Shown here in pieces: positions 22,973 to 33,652 of a stretch of DNA of 64,000 bases. A program made the position numbers and the translations under genes. The DNA is from Zopfochytrium polystomum (taxonomy: Eukaryota > Chytridiomycota > Chytridiomycetes > Chytridiales > Chytridiaceae), in contig JAIVFJ010000031.1 of the NCBI GenBank assembly GCA_025765615.1, forward strand, positions 1 through 64,000. Reading direction: 5' to 3'. The notes below the pieces were generated by a model. That model searched no databases. It was given only the letters and a program-made list of their open reading frames with translations, and was not told where the DNA came from. Position 1 is the first letter of the stretch, and each line of letters begins with the position of its first letter.

Positions 22973-23060
<88 letters not shown>

Positions 23061-23319
23061 TCTCACTCACTCTCTCACTCTCTCACTCTCTCTCTCTCCA
23101 AAAACAGTGAAAAAAAAGAGGGGGTAGGCAGAGAGAGACAAACACGCACACGTCCCATTTCTGCCCGATTCGGCAACAACCGTCCACCCGCCCGCCCGCG
23201 CCGCATAAACCCAACTCAATCCAATCAATCAATCAAAGCGGCAGAAGAAGAAGAAGAAGAAGAAGAAGAAGAAGCAGAAGAACGAAAAAACAGCCAGCCG
23301 ACCCACCCAGCCAGTCACT
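22471..23319. repeat. Microsatellite-rich 5' region of the homeodomain gene
   Basis: A series of simple repeats: (AGAGAC)n and (GA)n at 22681-22765, (CA)n at about 22963-23007, (CT)n at 23012-23056 with imperfect CTCA repeats to 23097, and (GAA)n at 23245-23275 just before the ATG at 23320. No gene is seen between the HUS1 stop and that ATG. The purine/pyrimidine asymmetry would favour triplex or slipped structures. Confidence 0.8.
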
Positions 23320-24570
23320 ATGCTTGCCGCCACCACCACCTCCTCCTCCTCCTCCTCCTCCTCTTCGCCCTCTCCCTCACCCTCGCCCGCCTTCTTCGTC
23401 GCAACCGCAGTCGCGCCCCCTGCCTCCGCCCGCGAGCCATTGCTGGCCCCTGGCCGTCCTCGGAGGCAGTCTGACAGCTTCCTGCCCAGTCCGTCGTCGA
23501 CCGCTGCTGCTGCCCACCATCATCTACCCTTCTACCACGACAACCACGACCACGACCGCAACCAACTCCACAAAGGCGGCAGCCTCTACCCCAACCTCAG
23601 CAGCCACGCCTCGTTCTTCCCGTTCCAGCCGCTGCAATTGCCGTCCGTAGCTGCCGTTACACACCCGTTCGATCACGTTGCAGGTCGGGGAACCGAGGGC
23701 CTGGAGGTCGCACTCGTTTTCCGGAGAGTCGCAACCACAGTCCCACGTCTCGTCGCCGCCAACGCACCCGTCGTCGCTCTCGTCGTCGCCCTCTGCTTCC
23801 CCGCACACGTACGCCCTATTGGCACTGAATATTCCCGACGAATTTTCAAGCGACCCCCAGGGATTCGGCGCCCAGGAGAAAGTCAAGTCTCTCAAGTGGA
23901 CCTTGTCCATCCCCGAACAGTTTTCGGTTTGTTGAGGGACTTCCTTTTTCTCACGAGTGCTTCCAAGATTGACTCTCCAAACCATCCCAAACGAAAAACA
24001 AAAACCTAACGCAGGATCCCAGTGGCAAGCGCAGGCGCCGCCGCACCTCAAAATCCGAGCTTGACGTCTTGGAGGCCACCTTCCTGGAAACGCCCTTTCC
24101 CATCCGCCGAGCAGCGCGCCCTCCTCGCGTCGAAAACGAGCATGACGCCGCGCGAGGTCCAGATCTGGTTCCAGAACCGCCGGCAGTCACGCCGCCGCAG
24201 GCAGAGCGTCGCGAGCACCAGCGTCGCCGGAGGCAGCGCCACCGTCTGTGCCGTCGGCGGGTCCGACGGCCACCATTCGGCAGCGCGCACGAGGACCCCG
24301 TCGCCTACCGCCTCATCGGAGAAAATGTCCGTTAGCGCCCTGCTCGGGGGCGTCTCGCTGCATGAACGGTCGCCTCTGGCTCCGCCGGCGCGTACGCAGC
24401 CGTCGGCTCCCGGTGTGGGTGACCGCGACGCGGCACTGGCGCTCGTCGGCCTCGCGCTCGCTCCGCAGGCCACGGCGGTGGTCTGTGCCGGTGACAGGCC
24501 GGTGGGGCTCGGCCGGCCGCGCTCCACTTCGTTCCCGTCGGCGTTCTCCGTCGAGCGGCTGGTGGGCTGA
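23320..24570 (+). CDS. Homeodomain transcription factor, reading frame disrupted
   Basis: ATG 23320 opens a Ser/Pro/His-rich N-terminus. The DNA-binding part begins after an acceptor at about 24014 with GKRRRRRTSKSELDVLEATF and continues LETPFP, then in the next frame SAEQRALLASKTSM, TPREVQIWFQNRRQSRRRR. The helix-3 signature WFQNRR is complete, with spacing of a typical 60-residue homeodomain. One extra base near 24099-24105 separates the two halves, so a literal translation never makes the whole domain. After helix 3 the frame stays open to a stop at 24570. The exon pattern in 23650-24010 is uncertain (the better frame there is 23678-23935). Such TALE-unlike homeodomain proteins act in the nucleus as DNA-binding regulators; targets cannot be inferred. 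Confidence 0.75.
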
Positions 24571-24846
24571 GACCCATCGTTTTGGCTGCAAGCCTTCAAC
24601 ATCAACAGTCCCCAAAATCTCACTTCGGATTTTCCTTTCTCCCCTTCGTTGTGCCATATTGCCTTGTGTCGCATGCATTCAAGCCTCTCTTTCCTCCTGA
24701 CCGATCATCCAACTCGCATTGGGGTCTCCCCACTTGTCTGACGCACGCTCCCAACTTTTTGTTTCTCCTCCAAGCAATCCACCGAATGACGTGAATCAAC
24801 TGCTTTTCTGCGAAACTGTTTCATCATCATTTTTGGCTCTATTTAT

Positions 24847-25375
24847 TCACAGTTTCATTCTCTCACCTTCCTCACTTGTTTGTGCAAAGCTGAGCTGGAC
24901 CACAATGGAAAACGTGCAGGGCAGAAGCCTCCTTTTTAACACGCGAAAAATTTTGTTGCTATTATTTACAATCCGCGAAAACTGCATTGCCAAAACTGCA
25001 AAACTGCAGTAATCAAGAAGTTCCCCCAAACTGCAAAGAGTCAAGTAAATATCCAACTGGTGAGTGACACTCCACTCCGACTGAACACTAAAACCACGAC
25101 GACCAGCAAACTTGATAGCGCATGCCAAACATGATTCCCAGAAAAAAATAGAGTATCGACGAGCTCACTTGCCTCCAAAGGGAACAATACGTCGCAATCA
25201 TGCGCAACCATAAGTCTGCTAGACCCTCTTTCTCGTTGCGAAGACCGACCATGCACGAAAATGAATCCGAGCTGGCAGCCAGCTCTGGGCCCATGGTCGT
25301 GTACAGAAGTTGACAGCCTCTGTCCGCTGACCTCGGAGCAGTCTTCACGGCGTATTGAAGCCACTTCTCCTCCAT
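24847..25375 (-). CDS. Small hypothetical protein, two exons
   Basis: Exon 1 is 25375-25169 (69 codons, MEEKWLQYAVKTAPRSAD...), ending at a good GTGAGC donor. The best continuation joins after a CAG acceptor near 25075 (SEWSVTHQLDIYLTLCSLGE) and runs to a stop at 24847. I do not recognise a family. Residues look helical with several Cys. The alternative acceptor TTTTAG eight bases earlier gives only 24 further residues. It may equally be a partial or degraded gene. Confidence 0.35.
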
Positions 25376-25439
25376 GGCTCTAATCCTCTCGACAGTCAAC
25401 GATAAAGAATTTGAGCGTCATTAAGCGGCTTTTTCTTTT

Positions 25440-26117
25440 GGAATTATTGGATTTATTGCAGTAAGGTACGCTGGGCGGAAGGCTAAAAAAAAAAAAAAAA
25501 AAAATAAAAAACATCAGACAGAAACTGACGATTGTGTACATGATAAACAAATGCTCAATAAAGGCCAATAACAATTGCGAAAATAAACATTCACAGAGTC
25601 TACGTCCGACGAAACACGTCGAGTTTGGGAGGCCGCCCCTAAACAGGGGCGGCCGCCAATAATTACACATTCTGGGGAGGTGAAGTGGAACCAGACATAT
25701 TGTCCACTTCACCACATTTGTCTCCATAACGGATAGTGCCGGCCGGACCCCATATCCGATAATGGAGGTCCGCTGGCTGCGTACTTTTGCTCGAGTTTGG
25801 GGTGGGAGGGGGCAGTGCGATGCCCCATTCCAACCCTGTTATTTGCATCACCAACAGGGCCTTGTTCCCATCGAGGCGCTGTCGTGCTTGCTCCAGAGCG
25901 GCCTGGCGAGCGACAGGATGCACGGCGGGACTCAAGAATGAGTGGTGAGGGGGCCGAATATCTGCTGCACCTCCACGAGGTAGGGACCCACCCAGCTTTG
26001 TTCAGCGTCCCGCCGTCGCGTCCGCGCATATAGGATGACCGTCGCCTCCGCCGGCATTCTCCGCTCCGTTGCTGTTGAGCATCGACATACCATAGTCTGG
26101 AGCGGCAACCCACGCAT
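25440..26117 (-). mobile_element. Probable LTR-retroelement remnant
   Basis: Read on the minus strand, 26117-25680 encodes pieces resembling the end of a gypsy-type polyprotein (TVILYARTRRRD then WVGPYLVEV, a pattern like the basic tail after integrase). A stop follows and immediately then TGTAATTATTGGCGGCC, which looks like an LTR start. This putative LTR (about 25678-25440) contains a 12-bp inverted repeat and ends in an A/T-rich stretch with a 20-base poly-A on the plus strand. No RT is present. The call is tentative. Confidence 0.35.
25631..25654. repeat. Perfect GC-rich palindrome
   Basis: GGCCGCCCCT-AAAC-AGGGGCGGCC: two 10-bp arms pairing perfectly around a 4-base centre, at the start of the putative LTR. 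Such GC-palindromes near LTR starts occur in several fungal gypsy families. Confidence 0.7.
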
Positions 26118-26332
26118 ATATTAGCGTCGGTGGGGCGAACGCTCCTTCCGCAGGAGGTAGGAAGGCACTGATAGATTATTTATCTCACCCCCGCGGTTTC
26201 CGTCATGCCAAACTTATAGCCTCTTGTCCGCTTATAGGGGTCCGTCAGCTGTGTCGATTATGCCTTTGAAGGTGGATATTCAGATGAGGTCTGTGTGAGC
26301 GACGGGGGAGAAGAGATCGCCGGTGGGGCAGT
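26118..26332. other. Spacer between retroelement remnant and Gln-rich gene
   Basis: No coding potential seen. It probably includes the 3' untranslated region of the minus-strand gene that ends at 26333. Confidence 0.4.
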
Positions 26333-28890
26333 CTAGGAGCAGTAAGGTTTACCAAACACCTTTTCACCCCACGCCTGACCACCCCACGCACCCCACGAAT
26401 CCGGCATGGGAATGTTTTCCTTGTCCTCAAAGCCCGTCGCCGGCCCTTTTGCCTTCCACCCGAAGCTGGTGGAAGCTGATGCAGAGGGGGCCGGCGCCAC
26501 GGTGGCAGGTGTGGTGGCCGATCCTCCCGGAGGGTCACACCACACCTTGAATGATGCCTTCGGCTTGGGCGCCGGGGTGGCGGGAACGGGCTCAAAAGTA
26601 GTTGGTCCGAAGAGCTGCCGCAGCGCCTGTCGAGCCAGTTGCCGCCGTGGCTGCTCGCTGCTCCCAGCGGGCACGCTTTCCCTTGCCGTAAGCGGCTGTA
26701 AGAGGGAAGCAGGCCTGGGCAGAACAACGGTGGGTTGAAGCGGCCGTCGGAGCTGCGGTCCTGCTTGCTGTTGACCCAGCCGATGGGTCGTCACGGTGGA
26801 TTGCTGAGGGTACGATTGTTGTTGAGGAAGACGTTGCTGTTGTTGCGGCTGAAGTTGTTGCTGTAAATAACGCCGCTTTTGCTGTTGCTCCAGCTGCTGA
26901 TACTGTTGTTGCAGCTGCTGTTGCAGAAGAGCGCGCTGTTGTTGTTGATGCTGTGGCCAAAGTTGCGGTTGCGGCTGCTGAAGCGACGTGTTCGCCTGTT
27001 GTGGCTGGAGCTCGTGCTGCTGGAGCAGTTGTTCCTTTGGAAGACGCTGTGGCGGCTGAAGTTGCTGCGGTAAATAACTCCTTTGCGGTTGTTGTTCAAC
27101 CTGTTGATACTGCTGTTGCAGCATAGGGCACTGTTGTTGCTGTTGCAAAAGTTGTGGTTGCGGCTGCTGAAGCGACGTGTCCGCCTGATGCCGCTGGAAT
27201 TCCTGCTGAGGGCACAGTTGTTGCTGTGGATGTCGCTGTTGCGGCGGAAGTTGCAGCGGTAAATAATGCCTCTGTTGCTTTTGTTGCAGCTGTTGCTGCT
27301 GCAGTGGACGCTGTTGTTGGCGTCGCTGTTGCAACAATTGCGGTTGCGGGTGCTGAAGCGACGTGTCCGACATTGCTGAAGTCAGTTGCTCCGTTCGGGC
27401 CGTCGATAGCGGTGGGGGTACGACTGAGGCACCTTGATCGCCGTCTGCCGATTTTTCCAGCGATTGCAATTCACAGCCCAAATTCAGGCGACTCTGTACC
27501 AGCCAGGAAGGAGCAGGAATATTAGTTTCTGAGAACAGAGCCTTCTCGTTGTCAGGATTCGTCGGCAGGTCTGGCTCATCGAACGGCTTCAGGTAGCCAG
27601 CCTCCTGGTGCGTGGGCTGCAGCTCGGGAAGTCGACCGGGGTGCGACGCCGCAATCTTGCGGTGGGCAAGTGATTTGCGGTAGGCCGTCTCTGCGATCTT
27701 GAACTTTTTAGACAGTCGCCTCTCGATCTCGGTCTGCCCTTGGCCCTCAACGTCCGCGTTCTCTCCTTGCTGCTCGGCAGAACGCTGCTCAAGACTGCGC
27801 CTGATTTCCTGGCGGGCGACGGCTCGCTTCCAGGCGCGCAGCTCGTCGCTGAGGTCGTTGTGGCTTCGGGCGTTCACGGCGAGGGTCAAGCCTGCAGCGT
27901 GGACAGAGCCGGCGGCCTTCTTCTTCCGTCCGGCGGACAGGGCAGCCAGCTTGGCGCGCAGGGGAGGGGAGCGGAGGCTGTGCGGGTGGGTTCGCATCGC
28001 CTCTCGCATCAGTCGGTGATGAGTGGCGCCGCCAAGCGTAGTAGTACGGGAAGGCGTGCCGCAGCTGTTGCCTGCGTTCAAGGCGCCGTTGACGGAGCTG
28101 TGCGGCTGGTGCTGGTAGTGGTATTGATTAAAGGTCCAACGGTTCGCGAAAGACGCGACGAGGGCGGTCACAAGTTTGTCCCTCTGATCAAGCGGAGGGT
28201 TTTGGTCGGAGTTATCAATTTTTTTTTTGTAAGAGTGCGTGTGTTTTGCGGGTGTGCGTTTCTCGTTAGAGGAACACAAACGGGAAGAGAGAAGGGGAAA
28301 GACACAGAGACAGACAGACAGACAGACAGACAAAATACTCACGCTGGCCTTGGCGACGCCCGTCATTGCCAGTCCACGCTGCTCAACCAGTTCGCGGAGC
28401 TCGCGGAGGAAGCAGCCCTCAAGAAGTGGGCGCACCTTGACGGCAGTGTCGGCGGCGGACGACGCGGTTCGGACTTGCGCGTCCAGCACATCGTGGAGGG
28501 CCGGCGACACCGTCGACGAAGTCGCAGCCAATCCAGCCGGCCGGTGGATGGAGTGTGATCGCCGTCCGTGGAATGTACGGCGGGCAGCAAAAGCTTCGAA
28601 GTGCGCGAAAGCCGAGCGCGGCGTGCCGTGCTGACGCGACCGCCTGAAGTGGCAGCGGAAGAAACGATCGTCGCGCTGATGAGCGCTTTGGCCCTGACCG
28701 CCGCGGCGCGGGTGGGACGACCTGTGGTGGCGGTGTTGGTGTTGGCGATGGCGTTGGGGGCTCCGTGACGGTGAGACGGAGGACCAACGGACACATTGGC
28801 AACGGCGGGGATGGGCGTGTTGGTGGCGTTGGTCGCGGCGGCGGCGGCGGCTGCGGGGACACGAGCGAATCGACGAGGTGCGGCAGGCAT
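26333..28890 (-). CDS. SAP-like, Gln-rich protein with KEN-box-like tail
   Basis: The main frame runs 28531-26333 with one intron (28184-28342). Across the splice the peptide reads LRELVEQRGLAMTG...SRDKLVTALVA, which fits a SAP helix-turn-helix (Leu-Arg-x-Leu...Arg-Gly-Leu...Gly...Leu-Val), a motif that binds scaffold DNA or RNA. Residues ~300-560 are long runs of Gln with Leu/Pro, encoded by CAG/CAA repeats. The end holds FEDKENIPMPD, a textbook KEN-box sequence, followed by a Trp/Gly-rich tail. The frame has no in-frame ATG near 28531; the likely start is the ATG at 28890 (MPAAPRRFARV, Ala/Thr-rich), joined by an unresolved splice. A degron role and nuclear location are inferred only. Confidence 0.6.
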
Positions 28891-29373
28891 ATCGTGTGTT
28901 CTTTTGGTTGATTTGAGTTGGATTGGAAGTGCGTGTTTGGAAGAGAAGAGAGGCAACTGAGGGATTCTTTGCGTCATAAAAATAGATTAAAAATCAAAAA
29001 AATTAAAATCCCGCCATTTCTTCATGAGACAGACTGGTGGGTGGCACGGTTCACGAAATTAAATAAAGAAGTCAAAGCAAAAGGCGCACAACTACAACAA
29101 CAACAAAAACAAAAACAAAAACAAAAACAAAAACAAACAAAAAAAAAATTGGAAAAAAAAAAAAAAAGAAAAGGAACTGCCATGGAGCTGGAGGAAGGCC
29201 AAAGATTGCCCACAACCAGCTTCGGGCACATGAAGAAAAAATTTGGTGAGGGCTACTACTCCCAGTCTCCACTAAGTGAAATCGGCAGGGCATTCGCGGA
29301 AGGGAGAAGAAGCAAGGTAGCCCGCGAGGCACTTGGAAACGAAAAAAAAGTGGCTATCCATTATCCGTCTTTA
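28891..29373. other. A-rich intergenic stretch
   Basis: Holds (CAAAAA)n at 29093-29140 followed by a poly-A run (29140-29170). The plus-strand open frame across it has no recognisable domain and is low complexity. Probably promoter of the Gln-rich gene (upper end) and 3' region of the LRR gene (lower end). Confidence 0.5.
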
Positions 29374-32040
29374 TTAGGCGTACATAGTGAACCCCTTTCT
29401 TATCAGCCAGTCGACGAGCGCCATCTTGTCGGCCACATCCGCTTCTATCGTGCCGTCATCTGCCACGGTTACCTTCTCAAGTCCGTCCGCGTCCACAAGG
29501 GTCATGTCCGTGAATATGGCCCTTGCATCGTTGATCAGAACCGAGTTCGCCATGCCAAAGCATTCCTTGCACTCGCTGTCCATAACTGCCGATATAACTA
29601 GGCCAGTCCCTTCCGCTTTTTCAATGTCTCGCCTCTCGAGTTTGACCCTTTTCGTGAACTTCTCGTTCGGCGATTCTGGTCCAACTGGTGCTGCGTACTG
29701 CTGCATAAACACGCGACAGCAGGCAACGAACAGGAACTCGTTGAACGAAAACTCGCTGTCGACCAGCCGCCCCACAGACCGCCGGTCGCCCACTGCCGCG
29801 CATATGATCGGGAACGTGCCCAGCCCCACAATGTCCATCCCCGCCGCGTCGCGCCACATCTCCTCCAGCACCAGCGCAAACACCGTCCGCATGGCCCCGG
29901 CGCGCCGCTCGTCGCCGTCGGCGTCGCCGTCGCCGACAACGCGCCCACGCCGCCGCCGCGTTCGAAACCCGCCGAGCACGACTCGCCCCGCAACCAAGAT
30001 GGCCCTACACGCCTCGTCGCGCCGCTGCGCCCGCGCCCTGTTCTGCTCCAGCACCGCCTCCATGTCTACGTCAGCGACGAGCCACGCCTCGGCGCGCACC
30101 CGCGTCAGCGTCTTGCTGCGCTGCGCGGCGGCCGCAAGCGCCCGCGCCCCGTCCCGCGCCAGCCGCTGCGTGCCGAGATCGAGCACCTGCAGCTCGCACC
30201 GCGGGTCCGACACCGCCGCCGCGAACGCCTCCCCCACGTCGTGCAGCGCGTTCGCTGGAAGCATCAGCCGACACAGCGGCGGCGCCGCCGCCGCGTGCGT
30301 CGCTCGCGCCAACGCGCGCGCCCCGTCGTCGCCGATGCGGTTGCCGGCAAGGAACAGCTCCATCAGCGTCGGATGGCCGGGCAGGCCGATCTCGGCGAGC
30401 GCCGTCGCCCCGGCGTCGCCAATGTCGTTGTGGGAGAGCGTCAGGTGCGTCAGCGCGCGCATGGCGGGGAGGGCGCGGGCCAGCGCCTCCGCCCCGGCCG
30501 CGCCAATGCCGTTGGAGGCGAGGTTGAGTGTCGTCAGGGTCGAGGGGGTGTCGGCGGCGGCGCCAGCCGCGGCGAACGCGGTTGCCAGCGCGACGGCGCC
30601 GGCGTCGCCGATGCCGTTGTTGCCGAGGTGCAGTTTGGCGAGGGTGCGGGTCGCCGCCAACCCCGAAGCGAGGGCAGCCGCGCCGGAGGCTCCGATTGCG
30701 TTGCTGCCGAGACTGAGGGAGCGCAGCGTTGTGAGCGTCGGGACGAATGCGCTGGCGCCGGTCGGGCCGAGACGCGACTCGTCAATATGGAGGGTGAGGA
30801 GGCGGCCCGAGGCTGAGATGGCAGAGCCAAGCTCGGCTCCCGCCGCCGCACCTTCTTCTCGCGTCCACGATCGGTTGGGGACGTTTGAAATCAAGGATGG
30901 TATCATGGACGGAACTGGCGGTGCGGGTGCGGGCGGAATTGCGCCTTCCGCCTGTATCGTTTCGTTGTGGTAAGTGTCGCTGAAAGCAGTTTCCTTGCGA
31001 ATCGCGGTTTGGCTGGGAGCCCCGTCGTTGCCGTCTCGGCCAACTCCATGATCCGGTGATTCGTTGTCGGACGATTGCTCTTGCTGCTCTCGCTTCTGAG
31101 AAGAGCGGCTGCAGTGAGTCCACTGAACGCGAAGGTGTTCTAGCGATCGGCTGCTGGCCACAGCTGCGGCAAGTGCACTGGCGCCAACGGCACCATATAG
31201 ATTGAGTTTCACAGACAGCGCTCGCAGCCGCGTGTTTGCGTTCGAAGACAGCACCGTCGCAATGGCAACGACGCCCTCGTCAGTGATCAGATTGCTCGTC
31301 AGGTCTAGCGTTTCGAGCGTTGCGTTGCGCGCCAAGGCCGCCGCCAAGGCAGTCGCCACCGAGTCGTCCAGGTCGTTCCGAACCAGGCTCAGTACTTTGA
31401 CGCTCCGGTTGGTTGCCAACGCAGATACCATTTCGACGACGGCCTTCCGGTCCGCGACAGCCTCGGGCGTGTCGTCGTGCGGGGGCGGCGGGTTCCTGCC
31501 GGCCACGAGCGTCTTGAGCGAGGACGTGCACCTGGTCAGCCTCGCGAGCGCGCGAAAGCCGACGGCGCCAATCTTTGTGGCGGCAACGTCCAGCGCCGTC
31601 AGCGCCGTGTTGCCCGACTCGACCAGGGCGTCGACGATCGTGACCATTCCTTCGTCGCCGATGCTCGTCGCGGCGAGGCTGAGCGTCTGCAGCCGCAGCG
31701 ACGGCATCCTGAGGCAGGTCGCGAGCGCGGCGGCGGACGCCGGCCCGATGCGGTCGTTGTCCCACATGGAGAGCTCCTGGACCAGCGTGCGCTCGCCCAT
31801 CGCGGCGAGCGTTTCCGCGATCATGACGACGGTGATGTCCGACAGGCCGCAGTGCGAGATGTGCAGGCGGCGCAGAAAGGCGGCCCGGTCGCGGATGGCG
31901 GCGCACAGGGGAGCGGCGGCGGCGTCACCCAGCCAAGACCGGCTGGCAAAGTCAATGTCGCGGCGAGAAGACGATATTTCGCGGCGGACCATCTCGAGGG
32001 CCGGCACGCGCGGGATGTCTGGAGTCAGAGAGGCGGCCAT
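29374..32040 (-). CDS. Leucine-rich-repeat (RNI/NLRC3-like) protein
   Basis: Single-exon frame of 888 codons from ATG 32040 (MAASLTPDIPRV). At least fifteen ribonuclease-inhibitor-type repeats of ~28 residues are visible in two blocks (about residues 50-290 and 370-590), with unit LxxLxLxxNxIGxxGAxALA; many carry the IGDAGA variant. Between them lies a polar, Glu/Ser/Pro-rich linker. The C-terminal ~270 residues are not LRR and contain Arg-rich and hydrophobic segments without a known domain. No NACHT or kinase domain is present. Such proteins are protein-binding scaffolds; the partner is unknown. GC content and Ala use are much higher than in neighbours. The 5' side up to 32331 stays open but lacks coding character, so I chose ATG 32040. 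Confidence 0.85.
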   Translation of the reverse strand: MAASLTPDIPRVPALEMVRREISSSRRDIDFASRSWLGDAAAAPLCAAIRDRAAFLRRLHISHCGLSDITVVMIAETLAAMGERTLVQELSMWDNDRIGPASAAALATCLRMPSLRLQTLSLAATSIGDEGMVTIVDALVESGNTALTALDVAATKIGAVGFRALARLTRCTSSLKTLVAGRNPPPPHDDTPEAVADRKAVVEMVSALATNRSVKVLSLVRNDLDDSVATALAAALARNATLETLDLTSNLITDEGVVAIATVLSSNANTRLRALSVKLNLYGAVGASALAAAVASSRSLEHLRVQWTHCSRSSQKREQQEQSSDNESPDHGVGRDGNDGAPSQTAIRKETAFSDTYHNETIQAEGAIPPAPAPPVPSMIPSLISNVPNRSWTREEGAAAGAELGSAISASGRLLTLHIDESRLGPTGASAFVPTLTTLRSLSLGSNAIGASGAAALASGLAATRTLAKLHLGNNGIGDAGAVALATAFAAAGAAADTPSTLTTLNLASNGIGAAGAEALARALPAMRALTHLTLSHNDIGDAGATALAEIGLPGHPTLMELFLAGNRIGDDGARALARATHAAAAPPLCRLMLPANALHDVGEAFAAAVSDPRCELQVLDLGTQRLARDGARALAAAAQRSKTLTRVRAEAWLVADVDMEAVLEQNRARAQRRDEACRAILVAGRVVLGGFRTRRRRGRVVGDGDADGDERRAGAMRTVFALVLEEMWRDAAGMDIVGLGTFPIICAAVGDRRSVGRLVDSEFSFNEFLFVACCRVFMQQYAAPVGPESPNEKFTKRVKLERRDIEKAEGTGLVISAVMDSECKECFGMANSVLINDARAIFTDMTLVDADGLEKVTVADDGTIEADVADKMALVDWLIRKGFTMYA

Positions 32041-32586
32041 GTGAGTCGTCGTCGTAGTCGTCACCGGTGGAGAAGGCGAGAATGGGTGGATGGGTTGGAA
32101 GGCGAAGTCTCGTTTCGAAGAGGGGTTTGGAGGCGGAGCCACAAAGCGAACAAACCCGCTCCATCCACCCACAACGATTCCATCCACCCCCCTTCCTGTC
32201 CCAAGCAACCCGCAGCAACAACCGCAACAGCTTAGCCCAGTACGTTTTAGAATGAGTACAGCGAAATCGAGCGCGGTAGTTGCATGCACATGCATATGCG
32301 CCAGGCTTATAGTGCTGCAGTCACTAACCATCCCAACTTCTTCTCACTTCTGGGGAATGGTTGAGACCACGCTCGCAAAAATTCCAGTTACTTTAAGACG
32401 CGGTAAATACATATGCGGAGCCACCACCATACTTTCTTCATTTTCCACTGTCTTGTGCAATTTTTCTTCTGCATTTAGGCGCAACTGACTCTTTGGGTCT
32501 CAAGCCTCAATTACCCCAACTATTCACGTGTTTGGGGGATGTTCGGCACAAACCTTCAGATGGCTCTCTGGTGCTGGGCGAGATAC

Positions 32587-32626
<40 letters not shown>

Positions 32627-32948
32627 GCGAGAGAGAGAGAGAGAGAGAGTGAGTGTGTGTTTGTGTGTGTGTCTGTGTGTGCGTCTACGTGAGTTAGTGT
32701 TGTGTGTGACGACGACGACTCTCCGCGAGGGACCTCTTACCTGCGCAGAAGGAGGTGCAAGAGCGATAGCTCAAGGGAGCTCGCTAATAAAATCCGGCCG
32801 TGCGGTGGCACTGTGGCTATGTATGAATGAAGGATTGCGGGAGGCTGGAGGGAGGCTGTGCCGCACGGGCGGACTGAAATGAAAAATCCATTCACATGAA
32901 AGAAGAAAACAAGGAGACCCCTCTATTTCTCTCTCTCTCTCTCTCTCA

Positions 32949-32980
<32 letters not shown>

Positions 32981-33406
32981 CTGTTGCCTCAACAGCGTAT
33001 ACTGCACGAGTAGATTGCGCGTCGCATGTTCTGTTCGCGCCGCCGCCGCCTTGCCGTATGAACTTGTCTCCCGTCAAATCGTTTTTGTTTGTTCCATTTT
33101 CTTTCCCTTTTTCTTTTTTGTCTTGGCAAACCATCCCGATGATCAAATTGAAAGAAAAGCCGGAAAGGGCAAACGGAGGACAGAAGAAGGGGCAGCCACA
33201 CAGACAGACAGACAGACATACATATGTAAAAACATAGATAGTCTGGCTGGTGGATGGAGTAGCGCGCAGACAGGCCGAACAGAAATAGATAGACAGAGAA
33301 ACACTGCAATGGCAGAGAGACAGAGCCAAAGAATGTACGTGATGGAGAGACAGAGACAGCATTCTCTACTCCCTACTCTGCACAAGGTCCGTCCGTCTGG
33401 CGGCTG

Positions 33407-33448
<42 letters not shown>

Positions 33449-33652
33449 GCTGTCTCCCTCCTCGCTTCCTTCGTTTGATCTTTCCCTTCCCATTCAGCAA
33501 ATCCCTCAACCCTCAACCACGCCTGCGTGATCTACCTTCCCCCTCGACCCCTTCCTTCATCTAGCGAACGAAGAGCGGGAGACTTTGCGGGCCGGTGGTG
33601 CGATCTGTCTTTGTCGCCCCTCTCGTCCTCGTGGATCCCACAGGAACCAGCC
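32041..33652. repeat. Simple-repeat intergenic region
   Basis: About 1.6 kb without a supported gene. It holds (GA)n at 32587-32650 running into (GT)n at 32651-32682, (CT)n at 32930-32977, GACA/CAGA repeats at 33202-33222 and 33270-33360, and (GTCT)n at 33409-33448. The last ~200 bp are the 5' leader and promoter of the NIPA-like gene. Confidence 0.75.

Noticed and set aside
22963..23056. Regular repeats as a CRISPR array
   Set aside because: They are dinucleotide microsatellites without spacers, and the DNA is eukaryotic.
23524..24051. 175-codon minus-strand frame opposite the homeodomain gene
   Set aside because: Low-complexity Val/Glu sequence created by antisense of His/Thr codons; no motif.
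29387..30973. 528-codon plus-strand frame
   Set aside because: Antisense shadow of the GC-rich LRR gene; Ala/Arg/Ser composition and no domain.
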